A stretch of 64,000 bases of DNA from Mycetohabitans sp. B8 (lineage in GTDB: Bacteria; Pseudomonadota; Gammaproteobacteria; Burkholderiales; Burkholderiaceae): assembly GCF_021991875.1 (NCBI RefSeq), contig NZ_JAHLKR010000017.1, forward strand, positions 1 to 64,000, written 5' to 3'. Positions 40,387-48,699 of the stretch are shown here, one piece after another. Numbering within the stretch: position 1 is the stretch's first letter; the number at the start of each line of letters is the position of its first letter. Both the position numbers and the translations under genes were made by a program. The notes under the pieces were generated by a model. The model saw only the letters and a list, made by a program, of their open reading frames with translations, made no database searches and had not been told where the DNA came from.

Positions 40387-41568
40387 TCAGCCGTGCAGGT
40401 CGGCCAGCGGGTGCGCGTCGGCGCGCCACGGCGAGCGCAACATCGCGGCGACACGCTCTTCGCGGACCTCGGCCAGCGTGGCCGGCGCCCAGCGCGGCCG
40501 CTTGTCCTTGTCGATCAGGTGCGCCCGCACCCCTTCGCAGAAGTCGCCCTCGTCGATCGCCTGCGTGGCGATCGCCAGTTCCATCCGCAGGCATTCAGCC
40601 AGCGTCATGTGGCGTCCCCGCAGTAACGCCTGCCGCGTCACGTTGAGCATGGTGGGGGAATAGGCGCTCAGCGCATCGAGGGTCGCGCTGAGCCATTCGC
40701 GCTCAGCCTCGCGGGGACCGGCCGACAGATGGCCGCGTAGCGATGCAACGATCTGCTCAACCGAGTGGCGAGGTTTGAAATGACGCACGGCTAGCGCGCG
40801 CCAATCGTCCACGGTACTGCGTACCTGCCCCGGCTCGGAACCGGGGCCGCCAAACGCCTGCTTTAGCGCACGGTCAATGTCCGTGGTGTCCGCCTCACAC
40901 AGTCGCACGTCGAAATCGCGCAACGCATCGGCGTCAACCAGCCGATCGGCTAATCCGAGCCGCTGCGCATCAGCGCCGCTGAGCGTCACGCCGGTCAATC
41001 CAACATACAATTCCAGCTCCACCGGCATGACGGCCAGGAATCGCGTGGCCCCCACGTCCGGCACGAAACCGATTCGCGTTTCCGGCATCGCGATCCGGCT
41101 ACGTTGGGTGGCAATCCGCAGCGAGGCACCCTGCGCCAACCCCATCCCGCCGCCCATCGTAATGCCGTCCATCAGCGCCACCACGGGCTTGGGGAAATGA
41201 TGGAGTGCGAAATTGAGCCGATATTCGTCAATAAAGAACGCTTGCCACGCGTGCTCGCCGGCGCTCGCCAGCCGGTACAGCGCCCGCACATCGCCGCCCG
41301 CGCAAAAACCCTTGTCGCCGGCGCCGCGCAGCACTAGCGCCAAAATCCGCTCGTCCGCCCGGCATTGCTCGACCCATTGCGCGAGCGTGCGCACCATCGA
41401 ATGCGACAGCGCGTTCAGCGTATCGGGACGATTCAGCGTGACGACCGCCACCCGGTTGATCACCTGATAACTCAAATGCTCGGCTGTCACGAGTGCATCG
41501 ACCCGTCCATCACGCCGCGCTCCGGCGGCGGCTTCCACCCTGCCCGCTGCGGGCGATCCTGTAGTCAT
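40387..41568 (-). CDS. Enoyl-CoA hydratase/isomerase-family enzyme, 3-hydroxyisobutyryl-CoA hydrolase-like
   Basis: A 393-residue crotonase-fold protein. The length, the motif MGGGMGLAQGASLRIAT and the segment PETRIGFVPDVGATRFL are typical of 3-hydroxyisobutyryl-CoA hydrolase of valine degradation rather than simple enoyl-CoA hydratases of ~260 residues. CoA-binding GFCAGGDVRALY is present. Neighbouring valine-catabolic genes are absent, so the physiological role is inferred. The gene is divergent from an IclR regulator, 225 bp apart. Confidence 0.82.
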   Translation of the reverse strand: MTTGSPAAGRVEAAAGARRDGRVDALVTAEHLSYQVINRVAVVTLNRPDTLNALSHSMVRTLAQWVEQCRADERILALVLRGAGDKGFCAGGDVRALYRLASAGEHAWQAFFIDEYRLNFALHHFPKPVVALMDGITMGGGMGLAQGASLRIATQRSRIAMPETRIGFVPDVGATRFLAVMPVELELYVGLTGVTLSGADAQRLGLADRLVDADALRDFDVRLCEADTTDIDRALKQAFGGPGSEPGQVRSTVDDWRALAVRHFKPRHSVEQIVASLRGHLSAGPREAEREWLSATLDALSAYSPTMLNVTRQALLRGRHMTLAECLRMELAIATQAIDEGDFCEGVRAHLIDKDKRPRWAPATLAEVREERVAAMLRSPWRADAHPLADLHG

Positions 41569-41735
41569 AGCCCTTCCTCGCGTTACGAAGCAGCACCGCT
41601 TATCATCCCGCCCTTCGCATTGCGCTGCAAAAGGCCCCGATTATGCGCGCATCGGCCCGAACCGCACCTGCACGCCACTCGCGTGCAGGCTACGCGCGGA
41701 TTCGCGCGAAACGCTGGGAGGCCTGCGTCACCCTG

Positions 41736-41764
41736 TTCGCACCTTTCACAATACGAGATACAAT
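41736..41764 (+). promoter_or_regulatory. Candidate promoter of the IclR-family gene
   Basis: TTCGCA (41736-41741), 17 bp, TACAAT (41759-41764). Transcription would begin near 41771, which favours translation from the ATG at 41794 rather than 41782. Confidence 0.45.
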
Positions 41765-41793
41765 CGGGTTCCTACTGGAGCATGGCCGTATCC

Positions 41794-42597
41794 ATGATGA
41801 GTGACCCGAACGCAGAAGCTAAGACCTCAATCCAGGTAATCGACCGGATGATGCGGCTGCTTGACGCGCTCGCCGCGCATAGCGATCCTGTCAGCCTCAA
41901 GGACCTCGCGCAACGCACTGAGCTTCATCCATCGACCGCCCATCGGATCCTGAACGACATGGTAACGTGCCGGCTCGTCGATCGTTCGGATCCGGGCACG
42001 TACCGCTTGGGCATGCGCCTGCTCGAGTTGGGCAATCTGGTCAAGGCTCGGTTGTCGGTGCGCGACGCCGCGCTCAGCCCGATGCGCGAACTGCACCGGC
42101 TCACTGGACAAACGGTGAACTTATCTGTGCGGCAAGGCGACGAAATCGTCTATATCGAACGCGCCTATTCAGAGCGCTCCGGCATGCAGGTGGTCCGTGC
42201 GATTGGCGGCCGCGCGCCGCTGCACCTGACGTCCGTCGGCAAGTTGTTCCTGGCCGCGGATGAAGCCTCACGCGTGCGCGCCTACGCGACGCGCACCGGG
42301 CTGGCCGGTCATACGCAGAACAGCATCACGGACCTAGCGAAGCTAGAGCGCGAACTGGCACACGTGCGCCAGCAAGCGTGCGCGCGTGACAATGAGGAAC
42401 TGGAACTGGGCGTGCGATGCATCGCGGCCGGCATCTATGACGACAGTTTGAAACTAGTGGCGGGCCTGTCACTGTCCGCGCCAGCGGACCGCTTGCAAGA
42501 CGCATGGCTCGCGCAGCTCACCCATACCGCGCTGGAAATTTCACAGGCGCTCGGGTACCAACCGCCGACGAACGCCACTACGGCCGTCGCCGCATGA
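41794..42597 (+). CDS. IclR-family transcriptional regulator
   Basis: About 267 residues. The N-terminal winged helix (SIQVIDRMMRLLDALAAH and LHPSTAHRILNDM) is followed by the IclR effector domain (YRLGMRLLELGNLV, IGGRAPLHLTSVGKLFLA, ELELGVRCIAAGIYDD). Starts at 41782, 41794 and 41797 are in frame. GGAG at 41777-41780 is too close to 41782, so 41794 is taken. It may control the divergent hydrolase gene; IclR proteins often regulate neighbouring catabolic genes, but the effector is unknown. Confidence 0.9.
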   Translation: MMSDPNAEAKTSIQVIDRMMRLLDALAAHSDPVSLKDLAQRTELHPSTAHRILNDMVTCRLVDRSDPGTYRLGMRLLELGNLVKARLSVRDAALSPMRELHRLTGQTVNLSVRQGDEIVYIERAYSERSGMQVVRAIGGRAPLHLTSVGKLFLAADEASRVRAYATRTGLAGHTQNSITDLAKLERELAHVRQQACARDNEELELGVRCIAAGIYDDSLKLVAGLSLSAPADRLQDAWLAQLTHTALEISQALGYQPPTNATTAVAA

Positions 42598-42612
42598 AAT
42601 GAGCAGCGTCGC

Positions 42613-42638
42613 CGTCCGCCAGGTATCCACGGCGGACG
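42613..42638. terminator. Possible terminator between convergent genes
   Basis: CGTCCGCC-10 nt-GGCGGACG perfect 8-bp inverted repeat, 16 bp after the IclR gene stop and facing the converging PBP7 gene. No T tract. Confidence 0.4.
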
Positions 42639-42729
42639 ATGGGCCCGGGAACGATGAACCCGCGAACACGCGCCGGCACCGGCCCGCGCTAGTGCACGGA
42701 TGGGCCGCGCGCCAGCACGCGGGTGCAGC

Positions 42730-43896
42730 TCAGGTGCCGGCGCCGTTGGCCTGGGCGCTCACCACGCGTTGCACTCCGCCCGTGTCCATCCAATTGCGCA
42801 ACCGCTGCGCATCGGCAAAGCGTGAATACTTGCCGAACGAGTCCAGCAGCACCATGATCACAGGCCGGCCATGGATCGTCGCCTGCATGACCAAGCATTC
42901 GCCAGCCTCGTTGATGAAGCCGGTTTTTTGCAGCCCGATGTCCCACGAAGCGTTGCGCACCAGCGCATTCGTGCTGTTATAGGCGAGCGTGCGCTTGCCG
43001 GTAAACACGTCGTAGCTGCGGTCAGTCGAGAACTGGCGGATCAGCGGATACTGATACGCTGCATCGACCATCTTCACGAGGTCGCGCGCGGTGGACACGT
43101 TCTGCGACGTCAGGCCGGTCGCGTTCTGGAAACGGGTTTGCGTCATGCCCAACTCGGCGGCCTTGCGGTTCATCGCCGCAAGGAATCCGGGCCGGCCGCC
43201 GGGATAGTAGCGTGACAGCGCCGCGGCGGCGCGATTCTCCGAGGCCATCAACGCGATGTGCAGCATATCCTCACGCGATAACGTCGAGCCGATCGACAAC
43301 CGAGAGCCGGTGCCCTTCTCGTAGTCGCGGTCCTCGTCAGTCACTGTCAGCCTTTCATTGAGCGGCGCCTTCGAATCCAGCACGACCATCGCTGTCATGA
43401 GCTTCGTGATCGACGCGATCGGCACAACTGACGCCGAGTTCTTGTCGTACAGTACCTCGCCGGTGTGCTGGTCGACCATGAAGCCCACCGTCGAGCGCAA
43501 CGCCACGCTGCTGTCGGCGTGCAACGTGAACGCGCCCACCGCGGGCCTAGGCTGGTACGCAACCCGGCGCACCGCTGCATGGTGCGCGCGGCCCTTTAGC
43601 CGCGCCGACACGCGCCGTTTCGCCGGCTGCGCGGCGGCCTGCCGCGTCACCTTGTTCGAGCGCGCGACACGGGCCTGGGTCTTGGACGCGCGCTTCGCAG
43701 CCAACACCTTGCCACCTTTGCCGGTGGAAGCAGGGCTCGCACGGGATTCGCGCGCATTCTTCACGACGGTGGCAGCATACGCATTGGCCGGCGTGACCCA
43801 CGCAGTCATCAGCACGGCTGATCCGGCGATGGACAACGCCGTGCCAAAGGCAGCGACACGGATGCCTTTCAGCAACGAAAACAGGGAAATTTTCAT
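42730..43896 (-). CDS. pbpG: D-alanyl-D-alanine endopeptidase, PBP7 type
   Basis: A periplasmic low-molecular-weight penicillin-binding protein that cleaves peptidoglycan cross-links. After a signal peptide (TPANAYA), an unusual Lys/Arg/Ala-rich linker of about 80 residues precedes the S11 peptidase domain. Catalytic motifs: SITK (Ser-x-x-Lys), SEN (Ser-x-Asn in ASENRAAAAL) and KTG in LQKTGFINEAG. The start at 43896 (MKISLFSLL) is chosen because the signal begins there; the frame is open a further 21 codons upstream. The basic linker could bind the cell wall or DNA and is longer than in E. coli PBP7. Confidence 0.88.
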   Translation of the reverse strand: MKISLFSLLKGIRVAAFGTALSIAGSAVLMTAWVTPANAYAATVVKNARESRASPASTGKGGKVLAAKRASKTQARVARSNKVTRQAAAQPAKRRVSARLKGRAHHAAVRRVAYQPRPAVGAFTLHADSSVALRSTVGFMVDQHTGEVLYDKNSASVVPIASITKLMTAMVVLDSKAPLNERLTVTDEDRDYEKGTGSRLSIGSTLSREDMLHIALMASENRAAAALSRYYPGGRPGFLAAMNRKAAELGMTQTRFQNATGLTSQNVSTARDLVKMVDAAYQYPLIRQFSTDRSYDVFTGKRTLAYNSTNALVRNASWDIGLQKTGFINEAGECLVMQATIHGRPVIMVLLDSFGKYSRFADAQRLRNWMDTGGVQRVVSAQANGAGT

Positions 43897-44209
43897 TCGT
43901 GTTATGACCGAATTTCCGAAAGTGTGGCCAAGCCCGGAAAGATTAACGATGTTAGGCACTTATCGCTGATAATTAACCCAACATCCGTGAGGCGTTCGGG
44001 GCAACCAATCGAGCCGCACAGTGTAATTGAAATCAGTAATCAGGCGTGCGCGGCGATTCGCTCCACTGTCGCTGAACGAGGTCTACTGCCGGCTTAACGG
44101 TTCGGTGCCGTCAACGTTGAACCCAGGTGGTCCGAGACAGCACAGGGATGTCCTTTCGCATCCCGCGCGCCGCGCTAAAACAAAACAACGAAACAAACGT
44201 TCCAGAAAT

Positions 44210-44227
44210 TGGCACAGAACTGTGCCA
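44210..44227. promoter_or_regulatory. 8-bp inverted repeat, candidate operator
   Basis: TGGCACAG-AA-CTGTGCCA is a perfect palindrome with a 2-bp spacer located in the long pbpG-phasin spacer. It resembles regulator sites in shape; no known consensus is claimed. Confidence 0.35.
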
Positions 44228-44337
44228 CTACACCTCGACCAGGCGAAGCGCAGTGTGCCAAGACGCTGCATTGAGCCGGCCGCACCGGCTGCGGCGCCCC
44301 ATCGTCTTGCGTCGCTAAACCATTGTTTATTAAGCCG

Positions 44338-44370
44338 AAGCCTAATTTGTGCAATGCACAAATTAGGCTT
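44338..44370. promoter_or_regulatory. 16-bp perfect inverted repeat overlapping the phasin promoter
   Basis: AAGCCTAATTTGTGCA and TGCACAAATTAGGCTT are exact reverse complements with a single A between them. The last two bases are the first two of the -35 hexamer. The TGCA-containing core makes it a candidate operator for a PHA-responsive repressor such as PhaR; that link is inference. Confidence 0.6.
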
Positions 44371-44396
44371 GACATACGTGCAAATGTTTCTAGAAT
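44369..44396 (+). promoter_or_regulatory. Phasin gene promoter
   Basis: TTGACA (44369-44374), 16 bp, TAGAAT (44391-44396): perfect -35 and five-of-six -10. The leader to the phasin ATG is about 75 nt. Confidence 0.7.
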
Positions 44397-44478
44397 ATGT
44401 ATCATGCTGCGGTGCACAACAGCGCGGCGGTCTTTCCCCCACTAGCGGCCCCGCCAGGGTCGGATCAGGAGCGCAAGC

Positions 44479-45045
44479 ATGAATCTGTTGACCCCCGAGC
44501 AAATCGCTGCCGCCCAGAAGGGCCATCTGGAAACGTGGTTTGGTCTGACGAACAAAGCGTTCGAAGGCGTCGAAAAACTCGTTGAACTGAACCTGCAAAC
44601 GATCAAGTCGACATGGGTCGAATCGCAGGAAATCGCGCACCGTACGCTGTCGGTGAAGGATGTGCAGGCGCTGTTGTCGCTGCAGGCCAGCCTAACGCAG
44701 CCTGTCGCGGAGAAGGTTCTGTCGTACGGCCGTCAGCTGTACGACATTGCATCGGCTACGCAAGCCGAATTCGCTCGCGTTGCCGAAACGCAATATGACG
44801 AACAAAGCCGCAAAGTGCAGGTCTTGGTTGACAACGTCGCGAAGAACGCACCGGCTGGCTCGGAAGCCGCCGTCTCGGTGTTGAAGTCGGCGATCACCGC
44901 CGCGAACACGACATACGAAACGGTGCAAAAGGCCACGAAGCAGGCGGTTGAGATCGCCGAAAGTAACTTCAACGCCACCGCCGCCGCTGCATCGAAGGCT
45001 GCCCAGCAGACGGCCGCACAGGCATCGCGTGCCGCAAGGAAGTAA
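44479..45045 (+). CDS. phaP: Phasin family protein
   Basis: A 188-residue all-helical protein that coats polyhydroxyalkanoate granules. It begins [19 protein letters not shown] and has the phasin_2 domain core ([18 protein letters not shown]), then an Ala-rich amphipathic tail ending ASRAARK. The family is a granule-surface protein abundant under PHA accumulation. A strong promoter with a large palindrome lies upstream, and a hairpin covers its stop codon. Confidence 0.93.
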   Translation: MNLLTPEQIAAAQKGHLETWFGLTNKAFEGVEKLVELNLQTIKSTWVESQEIAHRTLSVKDVQALLSLQASLTQPVAEKVLSYGRQLYDIASATQAEFARVAETQYDEQSRKVQVLVDNVAKNAPAGSEAAVSVLKSAITAANTTYETVQKATKQAVEIAESNFNATAAAASKAAQQTAAQASRAARK

Positions 45046-45082
45046 CGGCTACCGGCTCAGCATCACGGAGCCGGCTGCGTTA
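45043..45082. terminator. Bidirectional terminator between phasin and lpdA
   Basis: TAACG...CCGGCTC-9 nt-GAGCCGG...CGTTA imperfect long hairpin that includes both converging stop codons. Confidence 0.6.
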
Positions 45083-46912
45083 CTTCTTGCGCTGCGGCGG
45101 CAAATCGGTGCAGATGCCCTCGTACAACTCCGCGGCCATCCCAACCGATTCACCGAGCGTCGGGTGCGGATGAATCGTCTTGCCGATATCTGTCGCGTCC
45201 GCGCCCATTTCTACGGCCAGGCAAATTTCGCTGATCAGATCGCCCGCATTGAGCCCGACGATACCACCGCCGATCACGCGATGGGTCTGCTCATCAAACA
45301 GCAGCTTCGTGAAGCCCTCGTCGCGGCCGTTCGCAATGGCACGCCCGGAAGCAGCCCACGGAAACACGGTCTTGCCATACTGAACGCCTTCGGCCTTCAG
45401 TTGCGCCTCTGTCTTGCCGGCCCATGCGACCTCGGGGTCAGTGTATGCCACCGAAGGAATCTGCAACGCATCGAAATAGGATTTTTCGCCGGCGGCGGCC
45501 TGCGCAGCCACGTGCCCTTCGTGGACCGCCTTGTGCGCGAGCATCGGCTGACCCACGATATCGCCGATCGCATAGATGTGTGGCACGTTGGTACGCATCT
45601 GCTTGTCGACGTCGATGAAACCGCGCTCGGTCACCGCAACGCCAGCACGCTCGGCGCCAATGCGCTTGCCGTTCGGACTGCGCCCGACTGCGACGAGCAC
45701 CAAGTCGTAGCGCTGCGGACCCACTGGCGCATGCTCGCCTTCGAAACTCACATAGATGCCGTCCGGCTTAGCCTCGGCAGCCGTGGTCCTGGTCTTCAGC
45801 ATCACGTTTGTGAAGCGCTTCGCGTTGAACTTCTCCCATACTTTGACGAGGTCTCGGTCCGCACCCTGCATCAAGCCATCGAGCATCTCGACCACGTCGA
45901 TGCTCGCGCCGAGGGTCGAATACACAGTGGCCATCTCGAGCCCGATGATTCCGCCCCCGATCACCAGCATCCGCTGCGGGATTTGCGGCAGCTCCAACGC
46001 GCCAGTGGAGTCGATGACGCGTGCGTCGTCGGGCAGGAACGGCAGTTTCACGGCTTGCGAGCCGGCCGCGATGATCGCCTGCTTGAACCGCACGATCTGC
46101 TTGCCGCCGTCGGCCTGCACCTCGAGATGATAAGGGTCGGTGAACGCCCCGACGCCGGTCACCACCTGCACCTTGCGCGCGTTGGCCATGCCGGCGAGCC
46201 CGGTCGTCAGCTTACGCACCACGCCGCGCTTGAACTCACGCAGCTTAACCAAATCGATCTGCGGCTTGCCGAGCGTGATCCCATGCGCTGCCAGCGCCGC
46301 CGCCTCGTCAACGATGGCGGCAGTGTGCAGCAACGCCTTCGACGGAATGCACCCGACGTTCAGGCAAACGCCGCCCAGTGTCGGATAGCGCTCGACGAGC
46401 ACGGTTTTCAGGCCGAGGTCGGCGGCGCGAAACGCGGCCGAGTACCCACCCGGGCCGGCACCGAGCACCAACACGTCGCATTCAATGTCGGCGTTGCCAC
46501 GATAGGCTACCGCCGGCGCACCGGATGCGGGCCGCTCTCCCGACGTCGGCAGCGACGCGCTCGCCAGCCCCGCACCTGACGCAGCTGGCGATGTCGGCGC
46601 CGACGCAGGAGCCGGGGTGGACGCAGTCGGCGACTGCGCCGCGGCGCGACCGCCGTCAGCACGTTCGACCCGGGCGGCCACCTCCACGACCGCGATCACG
46701 GTGCCCTCGGACACCTTGTCGCCGGCCTTGACCTTGACCTCCTTCACGGTGCCGGCGTAGTCGCTCGGCACCTCCATCGACGCCTTGTCGCTCTCTAGCG
46801 TCAACAGCGACTGCTCCTTGTCGATCGTATCGCCAGGCTGGATCAATACCTCGATCACGCTGACGTCCTTGAAATCGCCGACGTCGGGCACTTTCACTTC
46901 AACGAGACTCAT
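45080..46912 (-). CDS. lpdA: Dihydrolipoyl dehydrogenase (pyruvate dehydrogenase E3) with N-terminal lipoyl domain
   Basis: Reoxidises dihydrolipoamide in the PDH complex. 610 residues: lipoyl domain at residues ~1-80 (lipoyl Lys in TLESDKASMEVPS), an Ala/Pro-rich linker, then the flavoprotein with the FAD-binding GAGPGGYSAAFRAADLG, redox-active disulfide GGVCLNVGCIPSKALL, NAD motif VIGGGIIGLEMATVY and C-terminal HPHPTLGES. The fused lipoyl domain is typical for beta-proteobacterial PDH-specific E3. It is the third gene of the leftward aceE-aceF-lpdA set. Confidence 0.95.
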   Translation of the reverse strand: MSLVEVKVPDVGDFKDVSVIEVLIQPGDTIDKEQSLLTLESDKASMEVPSDYAGTVKEVKVKAGDKVSEGTVIAVVEVAARVERADGGRAAAQSPTASTPAPASAPTSPAASGAGLASASLPTSGERPASGAPAVAYRGNADIECDVLVLGAGPGGYSAAFRAADLGLKTVLVERYPTLGGVCLNVGCIPSKALLHTAAIVDEAAALAAHGITLGKPQIDLVKLREFKRGVVRKLTTGLAGMANARKVQVVTGVGAFTDPYHLEVQADGGKQIVRFKQAIIAAGSQAVKLPFLPDDARVIDSTGALELPQIPQRMLVIGGGIIGLEMATVYSTLGASIDVVEMLDGLMQGADRDLVKVWEKFNAKRFTNVMLKTRTTAAEAKPDGIYVSFEGEHAPVGPQRYDLVLVAVGRSPNGKRIGAERAGVAVTERGFIDVDKQMRTNVPHIYAIGDIVGQPMLAHKAVHEGHVAAQAAAGEKSYFDALQIPSVAYTDPEVAWAGKTEAQLKAEGVQYGKTVFPWAASGRAIANGRDEGFTKLLFDEQTHRVIGGGIVGLNAGDLISEICLAVEMGADATDIGKTIHPHPTLGESVGMAAELYEGICTDLPPQRKK

Positions 46913-46955
46913 CCACGTCCCCTTCTTGTTTGCGCAACGGGTTGATATAGTCGAG

Positions 46956-48608
46956 TCACAGCATCACGCGGCGGAAATCCGCGAGAATCTGGCCCAGGTA
47001 TGCGTTGAAGCGCGCAGCCTCTGCGCCGTCAATCACGCGATGGTCATATGACAGCGACAGCGGCAGCATCAACCGCGGGACAAACTGCTTGCCGTCCCAG
47101 ACCGGCTTGTAAGCGCTCTTGGACAGACCGAGAATCGCCACTTCCGGTGCATTGATGATCGGCGTGAAATGCGTGCCGCCGATGCCGCCAAGCGAAGAAA
47201 TCGACATCGAGCCGCCCTGCATCTGGTCCGGCTTGAGCTTGCCCTCACGCGCCAGCCTCGCCAGTTCCGAGGCTTCCTTCGCGATGTCGAACACACCCTT
47301 GTGGTCCGCATCCTTGAGCACCGGCACGACGAGCCCGTTCGGCGTATCGGCCGCAAAGCCAATGTTGAAATAGTGTTTGAACACCAGGTTGTCGCCGTCC
47401 AGACTGGTGTTGAAGGTCGGGAATTTTTTCAGCGCAGCGACGACCGCCTTGATCACGAACGCGAGCATGGTCACCTTGATGCCCGCCTTCTCGTTTTCCT
47501 TGTTCAGTTGCACGCGCAACGTCTCAAGCTCGGTAATATCGGCTTCGTCGTTGTTCGTCACGTGTGGGATCATGACCCAGTTGCGATGCAGGTTCGCCCC
47601 AGAGATCTTCTTGATCCTGGACAGCGGCTTGGCCTGCACCGGGCCGAACTTCGCAAAGTCGACCTTCGGCCAGGGCAGCAGATCCAGTCCCGCGCCACCC
47701 GACGCGGCAGTTGCGCCTGCAGACACGCCGCGCTGTCCGGTCATCACGCCCTTCACATAGGCGGTCACATCCTCGCGCGTGATCCGGCCCTTCGGGCCCG
47801 TGCCCAGCACGCGCGCGACCTCGACACCTAGCTCGCGTGCGAACTTGCGCACCGACGGGCTCGCATGACTGGCACGGTGTTCGCCGGCAATCGGGATCAC
47901 CGGCGCCTGCGCAAGCGCCGACGGCTCGCCAGCGCCGCTCGCCGGCGTTGGCACAACCGACAAGCCCGAAGGCTGCTGGAGCGGTGTGGACACCGTAGCC
48001 GGTGGCGCGGCCGGCACGGGCTGCGCCTGCTCGCAGGCCACGCCATCGGCGCGCTCCAGCACGACGATCAGCGTGCCTTCCGACACCATGTCGCCGACGT
48101 TGACTTTCAGTGCCTTCACCATGCCAGCGGCCGGGCTCGGCACGTCCATCGTCGCCTTGTCCGACTCGAGCGTGACCAGCGACTGCTCCGGTTCGACGAC
48201 ATCGCCCACCTTCACGTGCACTTCGATCACCGGCACGTCTTTGTAGTCACCGATATCAGGGACCTTAACCTCATGGACACCGCCGCCGGCTCTACTTGAC
48301 GCGGCAGGCGCTGCGGCCCGGTCTGAGGCCGGCGCCGTACCTTGACCGTTAGTCACCGACGCACTGCTCGCGCGATCGAGGATCACGATCAGCGACCCTT
48401 CGGAGACCGTATCGCCCTGCTTGACCTTCACTTCCTTGACAACACCGGCGCTCGGGCTCGGCACGTCCATCGTTGCTTTGTCCGACTCGAGCGTGAGCAG
48501 CGATTGCTCCGGCTCGACGGCATCGCCCGGCTTGACCAGCACTTCGATCACCGGCACGTCCTTGTAGTCGCCGATGTCCGGCACCTTCACTTCGATCGCT
48601 TCACTCAT
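46956..48608 (-). CDS. aceF: Pyruvate dehydrogenase E2, dihydrolipoyllysine acetyltransferase
   Basis: Core of the PDH complex. 550 residues with two tandem lipoyl domains (each with TLESDKATMDVPS), a peripheral-subunit binding domain (SPSVRKFARELGVEV) and the catalytic acyltransferase ending SYDHRVIDGAEAARF. GGAGAC 8 bp upstream supports the start at 48608; an in-frame ATG at 48623 is less likely. It lies 43 bp before lpdA. Confidence 0.95.
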   Translation of the reverse strand: MSEAIEVKVPDIGDYKDVPVIEVLVKPGDAVEPEQSLLTLESDKATMDVPSPSAGVVKEVKVKQGDTVSEGSLIVILDRASSASVTNGQGTAPASDRAAAPAASSRAGGGVHEVKVPDIGDYKDVPVIEVHVKVGDVVEPEQSLVTLESDKATMDVPSPAAGMVKALKVNVGDMVSEGTLIVVLERADGVACEQAQPVPAAPPATVSTPLQQPSGLSVVPTPASGAGEPSALAQAPVIPIAGEHRASHASPSVRKFARELGVEVARVLGTGPKGRITREDVTAYVKGVMTGQRGVSAGATAASGGAGLDLLPWPKVDFAKFGPVQAKPLSRIKKISGANLHRNWVMIPHVTNNDEADITELETLRVQLNKENEKAGIKVTMLAFVIKAVVAALKKFPTFNTSLDGDNLVFKHYFNIGFAADTPNGLVVPVLKDADHKGVFDIAKEASELARLAREGKLKPDQMQGGSMSISSLGGIGGTHFTPIINAPEVAILGLSKSAYKPVWDGKQFVPRLMLPLSLSYDHRVIDGAEAARFNAYLGQILADFRRVML

Positions 48609-48699
48609 TGATTTTGTCTCCATCAGCCACACGTGTGCGACAGCCGACCACGGCTGTCGCACACGGGGCAGCGCATTCGCGCGATGCGGAAAAATGGCG

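Larger units (their letters stand above)
43897..44478. other. 582-bp divergent spacer between pbpG and the phasin gene
   Basis: No credible gene. Holds an 8-bp inverted repeat (44210-44227), the 16-bp inverted repeat and promoter of the phasin gene (44338-44396), and AT-rich patches near the pbpG start that may contain its promoter. Confidence 0.55.

Noticed and set aside
42599-42982. 127-codon plus-strand frame after the IclR gene
   Set aside because: Overlaps the PBP7 gene end and lacks any family resemblance.
44948-46579. 543-codon plus-strand frame over lpdA
   Set aside because: Antisense shadow; lpdA has complete lipoyl and flavoprotein motifs, and this frame has no recognisable motif.
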